Of a stretch of DNA of 64,000 nt, positions 25,870 through 34,523 are shown piece by piece; position 1 is the first letter of the stretch, and each line of letters begins with the position of its first letter. The notes below the pieces were generated by a model. That model saw only the letters and a program-made list of their open reading frames with translations. It was not told the origin of the DNA and searched no databases. The DNA comes from Pseudophaeobacter sp. EL27 (lineage in GTDB: Bacteria; Pseudomonadota; Alphaproteobacteria; Rhodobacterales; Rhodobacteraceae), in assembly GCF_900313025.1 (NCBI RefSeq), contig NZ_OMPQ01000015.1, positions 195,775 through 259,774 on the forward strand, read 5' to 3'. Both the position numbers and the translations under genes were made by a program.

Positions 25870-26307
25870 TTACTTCCAGGTCAGGCTTTGTCCAGAAAAG
25901 CAGCCAAGAAGAGTATCAGGGGGCATTTGTCCGAGCTGTTCAAACAAAGCCAGACTGTCTATCCTCGAGATCATTTCGGCGATCAGCCCCTGATCAAAAC
26001 GAAACATAAGCAGGCTATCCAATTTTATAGGGGTATCCCCGTCCGGGCCAGAGGCCGTCGTGCGGTAATTGACGCAGGCCCAGTCACCATCCTCCAGAAA
26101 GACGAGAATTTCCGATTTCATCGGCCCGATGAGCCGATGGAAAACTTCGACCAGTAAGGGGATATCCTTGCGCAAGGCCAGGCTTCCATAGACCGTATCC
26201 TCCTGCCCCAGGGAAGGTGCGAGAAGCTTGTCCAAAAAGGAGATATCGCGTGCGTCCCAGACTTCTGCAAACCACAGTTCAAGAACGTCCCGTTTTGTCA
26301 TAGTCAT
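25870..26307 (-). CDS. SnoaL-like / NTF2-like domain protein
   Basis: A 145-residue single-domain protein with the alpha+beta barrel pattern of the SnoaL/NTF2 superfamily. There is an N-terminal helix (KRDVLELWFAEVWD), a central VFHRLIGPMKSEILVFLEDGDW block, and later strands (ACVNYRTTASG and KLDSLLMFRFDQGLIAEM). Members bind or isomerise small hydrophobic ligands, and many have no known substrate. The start may be the second ATG two codons on. It stands alone. The 273-bp gap to the next gene (26308-26580) shows no obvious features. Confidence 0.7.
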   Translation of the reverse strand: MTMTKRDVLELWFAEVWDARDISFLDKLLAPSLGQEDTVYGSLALRKDIPLLVEVFHRLIGPMKSEILVFLEDGDWACVNYRTTASGPDGDTPIKLDSLLMFRFDQGLIAEMISRIDSLALFEQLGQMPPDTLLGCFSGQSLTWK

Positions 26308-26580
26308 GGTTTGGTCAAACCTCTGTTAGTTCTCCACTCCGCCCTATCAAAGGATGCCCCCAGTAACGCGAACTTAGGCAGTGGCAGGCTACAGGTAAAA
26401 TCAATAACTTGCATATCCTAATTTTCGACCAACAGGCGGTTTACTCGTTGATCAAAAACAGAAACATCCCAGCCGCGTAATTGACCACTGATCGTAATAC
26501 TTACGAACGAATTGCTGGTCGTGACACGTGAAATCCGTCATCATCTTTATTGAACACCAGCAGATCAGCAGGATGCAAAA

Positions 26581-27564
26581 ATGTCAGAAAATGGATATGA
26601 GGCCGGGCGGTTGAACCTCCCCTTTGTCGGGATCTCAACCTTTGGGAAATCCAGCTATGTTGCGGATTGGGATGCGATTGATGCCGATGTCGCCATTCTT
26701 GGCGCCCCCTTTGACTTTGGCACCCAATGGCGCCCGGGGGCGCGGTTTGGTCCCCGTGCGGTGCGCGAAGCCTCTACCCTGTTCAGCTTTGGCCATGCAG
26801 GGGCCTATGACCACGAGGATGACGCTACCTATCTGGGGGCCGATGTAAAGATGGTGGATATTGGAGATGCCGATATCATCCATACCAAAACAGAGGAAAG
26901 CCACGCCAATATCGAATTTGGCGTGCGGAAAATCCTTGATGCCGGTGCCCTGCCCGTCACCATTGGTGGCGACCACTCCATCAATATCCCCTGTATCAAC
27001 GCCTTTGCGGAGGACTGCGCAAAGAATGGGCCGGTTCATGTGGTGCAGATTGATGCCCATCTGGATTTTGTTGACACTCGGCATGGCGTAACCAATGGCC
27101 ATGGCAACCCCATGCGCCGCGCCATCGAAAAAGACTATGTTTCCGGCATGACCCAGCTGGGTATCCGCAATGTCTCCTCAACGGCCAAGGAAGGCTACGA
27201 CGATGCCCGGGCCCGCGGCTCTGACATCCTGTCGGTACGTCAGGTACGAAAACTGGGCTGCGAGGCGGTTCTTGACCGCATACCGGCCGGCGCACGCTAC
27301 TATGTGACCATCGACATCGACGGCTTCTGCCCCTCTATCGCGTCCGGCACCGGCACCCCCAGCCATGGTGGGTTTCTGTACTACGATGTGCTGGAGATCC
27401 TGCAGGGGCTGACCCAACGCGGTGACGTGGTGGGCATTGATCTGGTGGAGGTCGCGCCGGCCTATGATCCAAGCGAAAGCACCCAAATTCTGGCGGCCCA
27501 GCTGCTGCTCAACTTCATTGGCTTTATCTTCCACGCCCGCGAGGGCCTGGCCTCAGAAGCGTGA
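26581..27564 (+). CDS. Agmatinase-family ureohydrolase
   Basis: A binuclear manganese ureohydrolase of the arginase/agmatinase family, 327 residues. Metal-ligand blocks are GGDHSIN, QIDAHLDF and TIDIDGFCP. It differs from the two other ureohydrolases in this window: GFCPSIASGTGTPSHGG replaces the usual GLDPAYAPGTGTP, so the substrate may not be agmatine. AGGA lies about 7 nt before the ATG. It stands alone, closed by a strong hairpin. Symbol withheld because the guanidino substrate cannot be assigned. Confidence 0.83.
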   Translation: MSENGYEAGRLNLPFVGISTFGKSSYVADWDAIDADVAILGAPFDFGTQWRPGARFGPRAVREASTLFSFGHAGAYDHEDDATYLGADVKMVDIGDADIIHTKTEESHANIEFGVRKILDAGALPVTIGGDHSINIPCINAFAEDCAKNGPVHVVQIDAHLDFVDTRHGVTNGHGNPMRRAIEKDYVSGMTQLGIRNVSSTAKEGYDDARARGSDILSVRQVRKLGCEAVLDRIPAGARYYVTIDIDGFCPSIASGTGTPSHGGFLYYDVLEILQGLTQRGDVVGIDLVEVAPAYDPSESTQILAAQLLLNFIGFIFHAREGLASEA

Positions 27565-27571
27565 GGTAATC

Positions 27572-27601
27572 CCCGCCTTCGGTATTCCTGCCGAAGGCGG
27601 G
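27572..27601. terminator. Hairpin between convergent genes
   Basis: A perfect 11-bp GC-rich stem (27572-27582 with 27591-27601) with an 8-nt loop, placed between the stops of the convergent ureohydrolase and sensor kinase genes. It lacks a T-tract but is well placed to end both transcripts. Confidence 0.65.
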
Positions 27602-27602
27602 A

Positions 27603-28922
27603 CTAGCGGCCAATCACAATATCGGCCTGCAACCCGCCAAGCTCCTCGCTTTTGCCCAGCCGCAGCGTGCCGCCATGGGCTCGGGCAATATCGGTGACGA
27701 TGGCAAGGCCAAGCCCTACCCCCGACCCCTGATCCTGATTGCGCGCCGGATCCAGCCGGGCAAAGGGGCGCACGGCATCCCCCCTCTGGGCTGCCGGGAT
27801 ACCGGGGCCGTCGTCCTCGACCCGCAGGCGCAGGGATTTTTCGGTCAGGACCACAGAAACCCGCGCCCGGGTGCCATAGCGCACCGCATTGGAGATCAGA
27901 TTTTCCAGCGCCCTGCGCATCGATTGCTCCCGCAGTGGCACGGTGCCAGCGCCGCTCAACTCTCCCAGCATCACATCCTTATCCTGGCGCCGCCAGCCTT
28001 CGACCACTGAGGTCACCAGCTGTTGCGGGTCGACCGGTTCAGGCTCTCCGGTGGAGGCCCCCCGTGAAAAATCTAGGAAAGCATCCAGCAGGGCCTGCAT
28101 CTCGCTGACATCGCGCAGCATCGGCGCGGCATCCTCTTCGTCGATCATTGCCAGGCTCAGTTTGAGCCGGGTCAAGGGCGTGCGCAGATCGTGGCTTACT
28201 CCTGAGAGCATCAAGGTTCGTTGCTCGATCTGGCGCTCAATCCGCGCCCGCATATCCAGAAAGGCGCTGCCTGCCACCCGGACCTCAGTTGCACCACGGG
28301 GGGAATAGGGCAGATTACGCCCACGCCCAAAGGCCTGGGCGGCATCGGCCAGCTTCTTGATCGGACGCAACTGATTGCGCATGTAGACAAAAGAGATCAC
28401 CGTCATCAAAAACCCAAAGAACACCATGGTCACAATCAGCTGATGCGGTGCCGCCGCCGTAAGGCGCCGTCGGTCAAGCCGCAGCTCCAGAATGCCGGCC
28501 GGGGTTTCAAAATAGAGCAGAAACTGCCGGTTCTCCGGGAACTTGACCGCCACAAACCCTGCCAGCTCGCGTTGCAGTTTGTCCCGCACCACCCGGCCTG
28601 AAAACTCATTCAGACTCAGCGCATCCTGCGGACGTGGCGCATCTGGCGCCACAAACCCTGCTGCCATGGTCAAGGGCACCAGATAGGGCTGCATCCTTTG
28701 CAAATAGAGGTTCGGATCCGAGGTGCCGCCTGCCTGCTGCCGCAACAGGTCGATTTCACGCAGGACCGTTGTGGTCATCTGCGTGGTGACATCCTCAAGA
28801 TCGCGTTTGATAAAGACGATTGTGACCAGTAACTGCAGGGTGACAATCGGCATAATCAGGATCAATGCCGCACGGGCATAGAGACTGCGCGGAACATATT
28901 GTTTGAGCCATTGGAAGAACAT
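27603..28922 (-). CDS. EnvZ-like sensor histidine kinase
   Basis: Membrane sensor kinase of 439 residues. TM1 (about 15-35, AALILIMPIVTLQLLVTIVF), a periplasmic region, TM2 (about 160-180), then HAMP (RNQLRPIKKLADAAQAF). HisKA has the phosphorylated His in SGVSHDLRTPLTRLKL. The HATPase domain has NLISNAVRYG and DDGPGIP, then GVGLGLAIV. The layout and the SHDLRTPLTRLKL core match EnvZ of the OmpR-EnvZ osmosensing pair. No response regulator gene is adjacent on this side, so its partner is elsewhere. Confidence 0.88.
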   Translation of the reverse strand: MFFQWLKQYVPRSLYARAALILIMPIVTLQLLVTIVFIKRDLEDVTTQMTTTVLREIDLLRQQAGGTSDPNLYLQRMQPYLVPLTMAAGFVAPDAPRPQDALSLNEFSGRVVRDKLQRELAGFVAVKFPENRQFLLYFETPAGILELRLDRRRLTAAAPHQLIVTMVFFGFLMTVISFVYMRNQLRPIKKLADAAQAFGRGRNLPYSPRGATEVRVAGSAFLDMRARIERQIEQRTLMLSGVSHDLRTPLTRLKLSLAMIDEEDAAPMLRDVSEMQALLDAFLDFSRGASTGEPEPVDPQQLVTSVVEGWRRQDKDVMLGELSGAGTVPLREQSMRRALENLISNAVRYGTRARVSVVLTEKSLRLRVEDDGPGIPAAQRGDAVRPFARLDPARNQDQGSGVGLGLAIVTDIARAHGGTLRLGKSEELGGLQADIVIGR

Positions 28923-29064
28923 AGGCTAATACTAACGGCGCAGACGCGCAGTGTGAAGACCGGTTGGACCCCGCCTTTTCCCATTGGGTTTTGGCCAGAT
29001 CTCTCCCCCAAAGACCCCAAAGGGCCGTGCAAAACGCCCCCCCCCAATAAGAAAGAAAAACCAA

Positions 29065-29979
29065 ATGCAGGCTCCCGACGATTTCAACCCGACAGCCGGT
29101 GTGCCAGAAGAACTGCAGCCCGATGTGCGACGTCTCTTGGCCCCCAACCCCTCTCCGATGACCTATCGCGGCACCAATACCTATCTGGTCGGCACCACCG
29201 ATCTGGCCGTCATCGATCCCGGCCCCGATATGGACGCCCATCTCGAGGCCATTCTCGCCTGCGTCCTGCCCGGTCAGCGGATCAGCCATATCATCGTCAC
29301 CCATAGCCATCTGGACCATTCTCCCCTTGCCCGCCCCCTCGCGGCCCGTTGCGGCGCGCCGATCTATGGCTTTGGCGCCTGCGAGGCGGGACGCAGCACC
29401 ATCATGCAGGAACTTGTCTCAGCAGGCATGAAAAGTGGCGGTGAAGGCATCGACCTTGGGTTCACCCCCGATATCACCGTTGCAGATGGTGAAATCCTGT
29501 CGGCGGCAGGATGGGAGCTCGAGGTCATCCACACCCCAGGCCATCTGGGCAATCATATTGCTCTTGCTCTGGGGGATGCCTGTTTCACTGCGGATCACGT
29601 CATGGGCTGGGCCAGTTCCCTGGTGTCCCCTCCCGATGGCGATCTGACAGATTTCATGAGCTCTTGCGCCCGCCTGCGCGCCCGGGATTGGCGGGTGTTC
29701 TACCCCGGTCATGGCGCCGCTATCACCGCCCCCCAAGAGCGGCTGGACTGGCTGATCAGCCACCGCAAAGGACGCGAAGCAGAAATTCTGACCTGCCTCG
29801 CAGAGGCCCCGGCCACCCCGGCTGAGCTGGCTCGAATGATCTACAAGGAAACGCCCGTCGCCCTTTTGCCGGCCGCGGAACGCAATGTATTTGCCCATCT
29901 TGTCGATCTGGTTGGCAGATCCAGAGTCGCCCCCTGCGGTGAGTTTAGAGAAACAGGCCGCTTTCAAATCCTGGTTTGA
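29065..29979 (+). CDS. MBL-fold hydrolase, LACTB2-like
   Basis: Cytoplasmic metallo-beta-lactamase-fold protein of 304 residues. The Zn motif THSHLDHSPL is clear, as are HTPGHLGNH and the later YPGHGAAI. A winged-helix-like C-terminal part (about 220-300, RKGREAEIL and ELARMIYK) is typical of LACTB2-like hydrolases. ATG at 29065 is preferred. An upstream in-frame start would add 27 basic, Pro-rich residues that are not part of the family. Function is likely RNA or thioester hydrolysis, but unknown in bacteria. Confidence 0.82.
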   Translation: MQAPDDFNPTAGVPEELQPDVRRLLAPNPSPMTYRGTNTYLVGTTDLAVIDPGPDMDAHLEAILACVLPGQRISHIIVTHSHLDHSPLARPLAARCGAPIYGFGACEAGRSTIMQELVSAGMKSGGEGIDLGFTPDITVADGEILSAAGWELEVIHTPGHLGNHIALALGDACFTADHVMGWASSLVSPPDGDLTDFMSSCARLRARDWRVFYPGHGAAITAPQERLDWLISHRKGREAEILTCLAEAPATPAELARMIYKETPVALLPAAERNVFAHLVDLVGRSRVAPCGEFRETGRFQILV

Positions 29980-30048
29980 GGTTTTTTCAAGAAATCGGAT
30001 TTCTCCTCTGGACCTCCCCCAGAGGCCTCGCTATATCGCACGGACCGT

Positions 30049-30123
30049 TCCGGCGTAGCTCAGCGGTAGAGCAGTTGACTGTTAATCAATTGGTCGTAGG
30101 TTCGATCCCTACCGCCGGAGCCA
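30049..30123 (+). tRNA. tRNA-Asn (GUU)
   Basis: A complete 75-nt cloverleaf with encoded CCA. Acceptor TCCGGCG pairs with CGCCGGA, the D arm is GCTC-AGCGGTA-GAGC, the anticodon loop is CTGTTAA with anticodon GTT, and the T arm is GTAGG-TTCGATC-CCTAC. A terminator-like hairpin follows. Confidence 0.95.
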
Positions 30124-30155
30124 ACTTTCTCAGTCGAGGTTGGATAAACCGAAAG

Positions 30156-30177
30156 AGCGCTCCCTTTGCGGAGCGCT
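30156..30177 (+). terminator. Hairpin after tRNA-Asn
   Basis: An 8-bp stem AGCGCTCC/GGAGCGCT (30156-30163 with 30170-30177) and a short T-containing tail, about 30 bp after the tRNA end. Probable terminator for the tRNA transcript. Confidence 0.55.
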
Positions 30178-30321
30178 TTCGCGTTTAGGGCCTTTCGCTG
30201 CCGAACATTTTGACACAGCGCCCCCGCGGAGAGGCCAGGAACCTCATGCAGGCCTACACCTGAAAACCCAAATCAGGTCAATCTCACGGAGGCACGGAGA
30301 ATTCCCAGAACCTCCTTCCCG

Positions 30322-32922
30322 TCAAACCTGTTCATAATGGGCAGAAGCGGACACCAGGATTCGTTTAGCCTTCATCCAAAGGTCCTGAATCTCTGCAAAC
30401 AGTGGGGCTTGATCCCCCTCTTGCATCTCAATTTCAAGTAGCGCGCTGCGCAGATCTGCCAGCCCCAAGACAGCGGCGGATCCGGCCAGCCGGTGCGCCT
30501 CTTTGCGGTGCTCCTCGATGAGCTGACCTGCCTGTTCCAGCGCACCTATGAAGTCTTCGCCCTCGGAGATAAAGGCCTGCAAAAACCCGATTGCGCGCTC
30601 TGCGCCCAGGGCCTCAAAAAACTGCGCAATATCGGATTGCTCAGACGGCTTCGCTGCTTGCTGGCCTGTCAGGGCACGTCTGGAGATCAAGGTTGAAAGA
30701 TCCTTTTGGGTGACCGGTTTTGTCACCACCTCTGCAAAGCCAGCCTTCAGAATACGTGCATGGTCTTCTGGGGCCGTATGGGCAGTGAGTGCCACAACAT
30801 CTACATTCTCAGCCAGGTTTTCTGCCCGTATCCGACGGATCGCTTCGATGCCGTCCACCTCCGGCATGCTGATATCCATCAAGATCAGATCAAACCCCTG
30901 TGCTCGGCAGGTTTCAACCGCTTCGGCGCCACCTGAGGCGACTGTGACCTGATGTCCCTGTTTCAACAACATCTGCTGGAACAGCTCGCGGTTGATCTCA
31001 TTGTCTTCCACGACCAGGATCTTTGCCGATGGTTCCTGCGCCCGTTCTGCTGCCGGGTTGGGCATGGAAAGCGGCTGGGCGACTGGCAGTGGCAAGACCA
31101 ATGAGAACAGGCTGCCTTCACCTAATTCGCTTTCACAGGTGATGGTTCCCCCCATGGCCTCTACGATCCGACGGGTGATAGCCAGCCCCAGACCGGTGCC
31201 CTCACTGCCACGCCCGTAGCTGGAATCCAGGGTAATGAAATCCTCAAAAATCCGGTTCAGGTCACTCTTGGCAATGCCTTCCCCGGTATCAGAGACATGA
31301 AACTCGATCTGCCCCTCCAGAGCATTGAGCTGGACATCAACCAGTACTGCTCCATCACGGGTAAATTTGATCGCATTGCCAATCAGGTTCAGCAAGGCCT
31401 GTTGCAGTGCCCGGGGACGTCCGGAAAACATTCCGACCCCGTCATCAATACTGTAGTTCAGGGTCAGGACATTGCCGTTCGAGCGTGCATGCGCCTGCTG
31501 GCTTTCCACCAGCCCCTCCATCAGGTCACGCAGATTGAAAGGACTCTCGATCTCTGTTTCGATACCAGCTTCCAGGCTCGACAGTTGCAACACATCATTG
31601 ACGTGATGCAACAACAGCTCTCCGGACACCGACATGGCATCCAGATAGCGGCTTTGTTCAGGATCTGGGCGGGTTTGCTGCAGCAGCTCGATTGCCCCCA
31701 GAATACCGGTCAAAGGCGTGCGCATCTCATGGCTCATCACGGTCAGCAAATTGGCCTTGGCACGCTCGCCTGCGAGGGCATCATCACGGGCGCCGCGCAG
31801 CTCTTCCTCGGCTGCGATGCGATCCGAAATATCCCGAATAAAGCCAACAAAGACCAGATCGGCCTGGCTGCGACTGATGGAAAGGGAAACCTCTACCGGG
31901 AAGATCTCACCTGATTTGCGCTGTGCCTCCAATTGCACCCGCCCCCGGCCAGCCACGCGCGTCTCCGAGGTTTTCAGCAAGCGCTCCATTCCCAGGCGAT
32001 GGGCCTGTCGCAGATGGGGCGGAATAATCAGCTCATCCATGGCGCGCCCCAGGACTTCTTCACGCCGGTAGCCAAAAATGGCCTCGGCTGCGCCATTGAA
32101 GGCCAGGATGCGTCCTTCTTGGTCGATCATCAGAATGGCGTCCAGCGAGGAGGAAATCATCGCCTCCATACGGGATGCCGCTTTGCTGCGCTCTTCGGCC
32201 AACCTGCGGCCGCGCCGATACATCCACCCCGAGAGGATGGCGGTGAAAGCCAGGGCTACAAACAGAGCCAGAACCACCACTGCCAGGCGCCACAGAATTG
32301 CAAACAGGTTCAACCTTTTACTTTCGGTGTCTTCAACCTGGATCACCACACCAAAGAGTGCCAGCTCCCGAACATCATCCCCATTGTGCAACAGATGTGA
32401 TGCAATCATCTGGCGATTGTTGATGAGCTGATTGTCCGGAACGTCAATGGCTTCGACAAGGGCCTCCAAGCGCCCTTGCAACCGGCCCAGCAGTTTGCTT
32501 CCCGCAGGAGATCTGCGCAGATCAGCAAAGAGCGGCCCCTCAACAAAGGTATCTATCCGGCTGTAATAGATATCAAATTGGCGACGTAGGGCAGAAACAC
32601 CCCCGGGTTCGTCCAGCGAGGCCAGTGCCAACTCCAGTTTGAGATGGTCCACTTCGGCCTGGGAGAGCACCCATTGCATATTGTCAGTTGCAGCCGTCGA
32701 TAACCCTTCGAGACGCTGCACCACCTCATGCCCAAGACGCACGGATTGCAGGGCCAGAAGCGGCAAAACCATCAGAGCCAGGGCAAGCAGGATCTTTGTC
32801 AGGCTTGGCCTGTTCTTCTTGCCCGGAACGACACTGGAGAACGCGCCAGCCACCTTCGCGAGAAAGGTGGCTTTGGGGTCTGATCTGTCCGGATCAGGGA
32901 ACTGGCCTGGAGTTTTTGTCAT
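30322..32922 (-). CDS. Hybrid sensor histidine kinase/response regulator with Hpt domain
   Basis: An 866-residue phosphorelay protein. TM1 (about 43-62), a periplasmic region, then TM2 (about 207-232). A PAS domain follows (about 250-375, DAILMIDQEGRILAFNGAAE). HisKA holds the phospho-His in VMSHEMRTPLTGILG and the HATPase holds NLIGNAIKFT. The REC domain has LVVEDNEINREL and the phospho-Asp in LILMDISMPEVDG. The C-terminal Hpt has its His in AHRLAGSAAVLG. Its start overlaps the stop of the periplasmic SUOX-fold gene by 4 bp, so the two are made together and probably sense together. Confidence 0.9.
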   Translation of the reverse strand: MTKTPGQFPDPDRSDPKATFLAKVAGAFSSVVPGKKNRPSLTKILLALALMVLPLLALQSVRLGHEVVQRLEGLSTAATDNMQWVLSQAEVDHLKLELALASLDEPGGVSALRRQFDIYYSRIDTFVEGPLFADLRRSPAGSKLLGRLQGRLEALVEAIDVPDNQLINNRQMIASHLLHNGDDVRELALFGVVIQVEDTESKRLNLFAILWRLAVVVLALFVALAFTAILSGWMYRRGRRLAEERSKAASRMEAMISSSLDAILMIDQEGRILAFNGAAEAIFGYRREEVLGRAMDELIIPPHLRQAHRLGMERLLKTSETRVAGRGRVQLEAQRKSGEIFPVEVSLSISRSQADLVFVGFIRDISDRIAAEEELRGARDDALAGERAKANLLTVMSHEMRTPLTGILGAIELLQQTRPDPEQSRYLDAMSVSGELLLHHVNDVLQLSSLEAGIETEIESPFNLRDLMEGLVESQQAHARSNGNVLTLNYSIDDGVGMFSGRPRALQQALLNLIGNAIKFTRDGAVLVDVQLNALEGQIEFHVSDTGEGIAKSDLNRIFEDFITLDSSYGRGSEGTGLGLAITRRIVEAMGGTITCESELGEGSLFSLVLPLPVAQPLSMPNPAAERAQEPSAKILVVEDNEINRELFQQMLLKQGHQVTVASGGAEAVETCRAQGFDLILMDISMPEVDGIEAIRRIRAENLAENVDVVALTAHTAPEDHARILKAGFAEVVTKPVTQKDLSTLISRRALTGQQAAKPSEQSDIAQFFEALGAERAIGFLQAFISEGEDFIGALEQAGQLIEEHRKEAHRLAGSAAVLGLADLRSALLEIEMQEGDQAPLFAEIQDLWMKAKRILVSASAHYEQV

Positions 32923-33482
32923 TCAGATATGGGTTTCAGAGTCAGACTGTCCAACTGCCAGATACTGCGGGAATAGACGGCTTCGGTGCGAAAGGCGGCG
33001 TTGCTGTCATAAGGGTAAACCACCCAAAGGGGCCCCTTGCCACGCAGCGACATTGTTTTCCCGTTACGTAGATAGGCGACAATCGGCCCGCCTGCGGTGG
33101 CATCCGTCATGGGAATCTCGACCATGTAATCGTTAACCGCGCGCGCCTCGATGGTGAAACCCGCTGACCCATCGGTCACATCAAAATGCGTCAAAAGCTC
33201 CTTCAGCGGAACGCCGGTAAAGCTCTGCGGTCCTGTGGTCCAGATCGTTGTGGTTTCAAAAGTCTCTGCCGTGAAGCCCTGCAGGTCTTCCAACGTCAGC
33301 TGTTTGGTTGCGGAGTCGTCATCCATTCGGGAAATGGAGAGAAGAACATCCCCTTGGATCGCAGGTGTCACCACTTCGGTAGTGGTATCAGCCCAAGCAT
33401 GATCAGCCGCAAACAAGCCGACAAGAGCTGCAAAACCACCACAAAAGGCCAAGGACACCACTCTCTTTCCCAGTCTCATCAT
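32919..33482 (-). CDS. Periplasmic SUOX-fold (molybdopterin-domain-like) protein without Mo-ligand Cys
   Basis: Secreted protein of 187 residues. ATG at 33482 has AGGAGAG 5 nt upstream; an upstream start would add 8 residues. A signal peptide ends near AWA. The mature domain resembles the oxidoreductase molybdopterin-binding fold: SFTGVPLKELL, FTIEARAVNDYMVEIP and GPLWVVYPYD. In sulfite oxidase a conserved Cys binds Mo; this mature domain has no Cys at all, so it is not a catalyst of that kind. Overlap with the hybrid kinase gene argues for a ligand-sensing partner role. Confidence 0.75.
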   Translation of the reverse strand: MMRLGKRVVSLAFCGGFAALVGLFAADHAWADTTTEVVTPAIQGDVLLSISRMDDDSATKQLTLEDLQGFTAETFETTTIWTTGPQSFTGVPLKELLTHFDVTDGSAGFTIEARAVNDYMVEIPMTDATAGGPIVAYLRNGKTMSLRGKGPLWVVYPYDSNAAFRTEAVYSRSIWQLDSLTLKPISE

Positions 33483-33883
33483 GTTTCTCTCCTGTTTGCG
33501 ACGCATTGAACGGTCTTGGTCTTTGCAGCAAGCAGCACCATCAATGCTAACTAAGCCCTCTAAGATTGAGCAAAGCCTAACATATCTCTGTCTTCAGGCT
33601 ATCTACGCCTGCGGATAGCCACCTATCCTTCCGTATAGCTACACCTCTCCCTCCTGCAGCTGCCCTTTGTAACCTGCACCGGAATGCAAGGAATTGGGCG
33701 GTTTCAGGACCGAGATCAAAAACGTCGATCTTGCCTCTGGCACGCCCCTAAAACCGCCACTTTCCGATAGCTGAACTATACAATTGCGCGCAACCTCACC
33801 AAATGATCAAAAATCTTGATGGATTTGAAATACTTCTGATTGTACGCTGATCTGAATATCACTCGAACAGTTTTAGGGTTTTC
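33483..33883. promoter_or_regulatory. 400-bp intergenic region with repeated ATAGC words
   Basis: Divergent control region between the kinase operon (minus strand) and the LuxR-type regulator. It contains an inverted repeat GGCTATC/GATAGCC (33597-33603 with 33614-33620) and further related words at about 33634 (TATAGCT) and 33770 (GATAGCT). These could be binding sites of the LuxR-type regulator. No coding potential seen. Confidence 0.35.
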
Positions 33884-34498
33884 ATGCGTATTTTGCTAGC
33901 CGATGACCATGATATGGTCCGTGAAACCATCTCTGCCTACCTGGAAACCAAGGGGGAGGCAGCGGTTGTTCTGGCCACAGATCTGGTGGGAGCCCTGGAC
34001 AAAATACGCATCGAAGGTCCCTTTGATCTGGTTTTGCTGGATTACCAAATGCCAGGAATGCATGGCCTTGCCGGGCTAAGCGAAGCAATAGCGGCCAATG
34101 GTGGCAAGGGCGTTGCTATTCTCTCTGGCAGTGCACCGGCGCAAACAGCGCAAGAAGCGCTCAAACTGGGGGCGATTGGCTTTATTCCCAAAACCATGGG
34201 GGCGCAGTCACTGCTCAATGCTGTGCGGTTCATGGCCGCCGGCGAGATCTATGTCCCGGTTGACCTGATGCGCGAAGAACCCGCTCCCCCGGCGCACCCG
34301 CTGGCGGCAAAACTCAGCCCGCGTGAGAACGAGGTTTTGGCCGGGCTGTGCAAAGGTGAATCCAACAAAGAGATCGCCCGCGAGCTGGATCTGCAGGAAG
34401 TCACGATCAAGCTGCATGTGCGTACGCTATGCCGCAAACTGGAGGCAAAAAACCGCACCCAGGCGGCTATGATCGCCAAAGAGGCCGGTCTTTACTAA
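33884..34498 (+). CDS. LuxR-family response regulator
   Basis: A 204-residue NarL/FixJ-type regulator. The REC domain has the acidic pair in LLADDHDMV and the phospho-Asp in LVLLDYQMPGMHG (about residue 52). The LuxR HTH (about 140-200) has LSPRENEVLAGLCKGESNKEIA. It is divergent from, and close to, the hybrid kinase with its SUOX partner, which suggests they form one phosphorelay. The hybrid kinase's own REC-Hpt tail fits such a relay. Confidence 0.9.
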   Translation: MRILLADDHDMVRETISAYLETKGEAAVVLATDLVGALDKIRIEGPFDLVLLDYQMPGMHGLAGLSEAIAANGGKGVAILSGSAPAQTAQEALKLGAIGFIPKTMGAQSLLNAVRFMAAGEIYVPVDLMREEPAPPAHPLAAKLSPRENEVLAGLCKGESNKEIARELDLQEVTIKLHVRTLCRKLEAKNRTQAAMIAKEAGLY

Positions 34499-34523
34499 AC
34501 GCACCCCTGGCGATAACTGCCCC

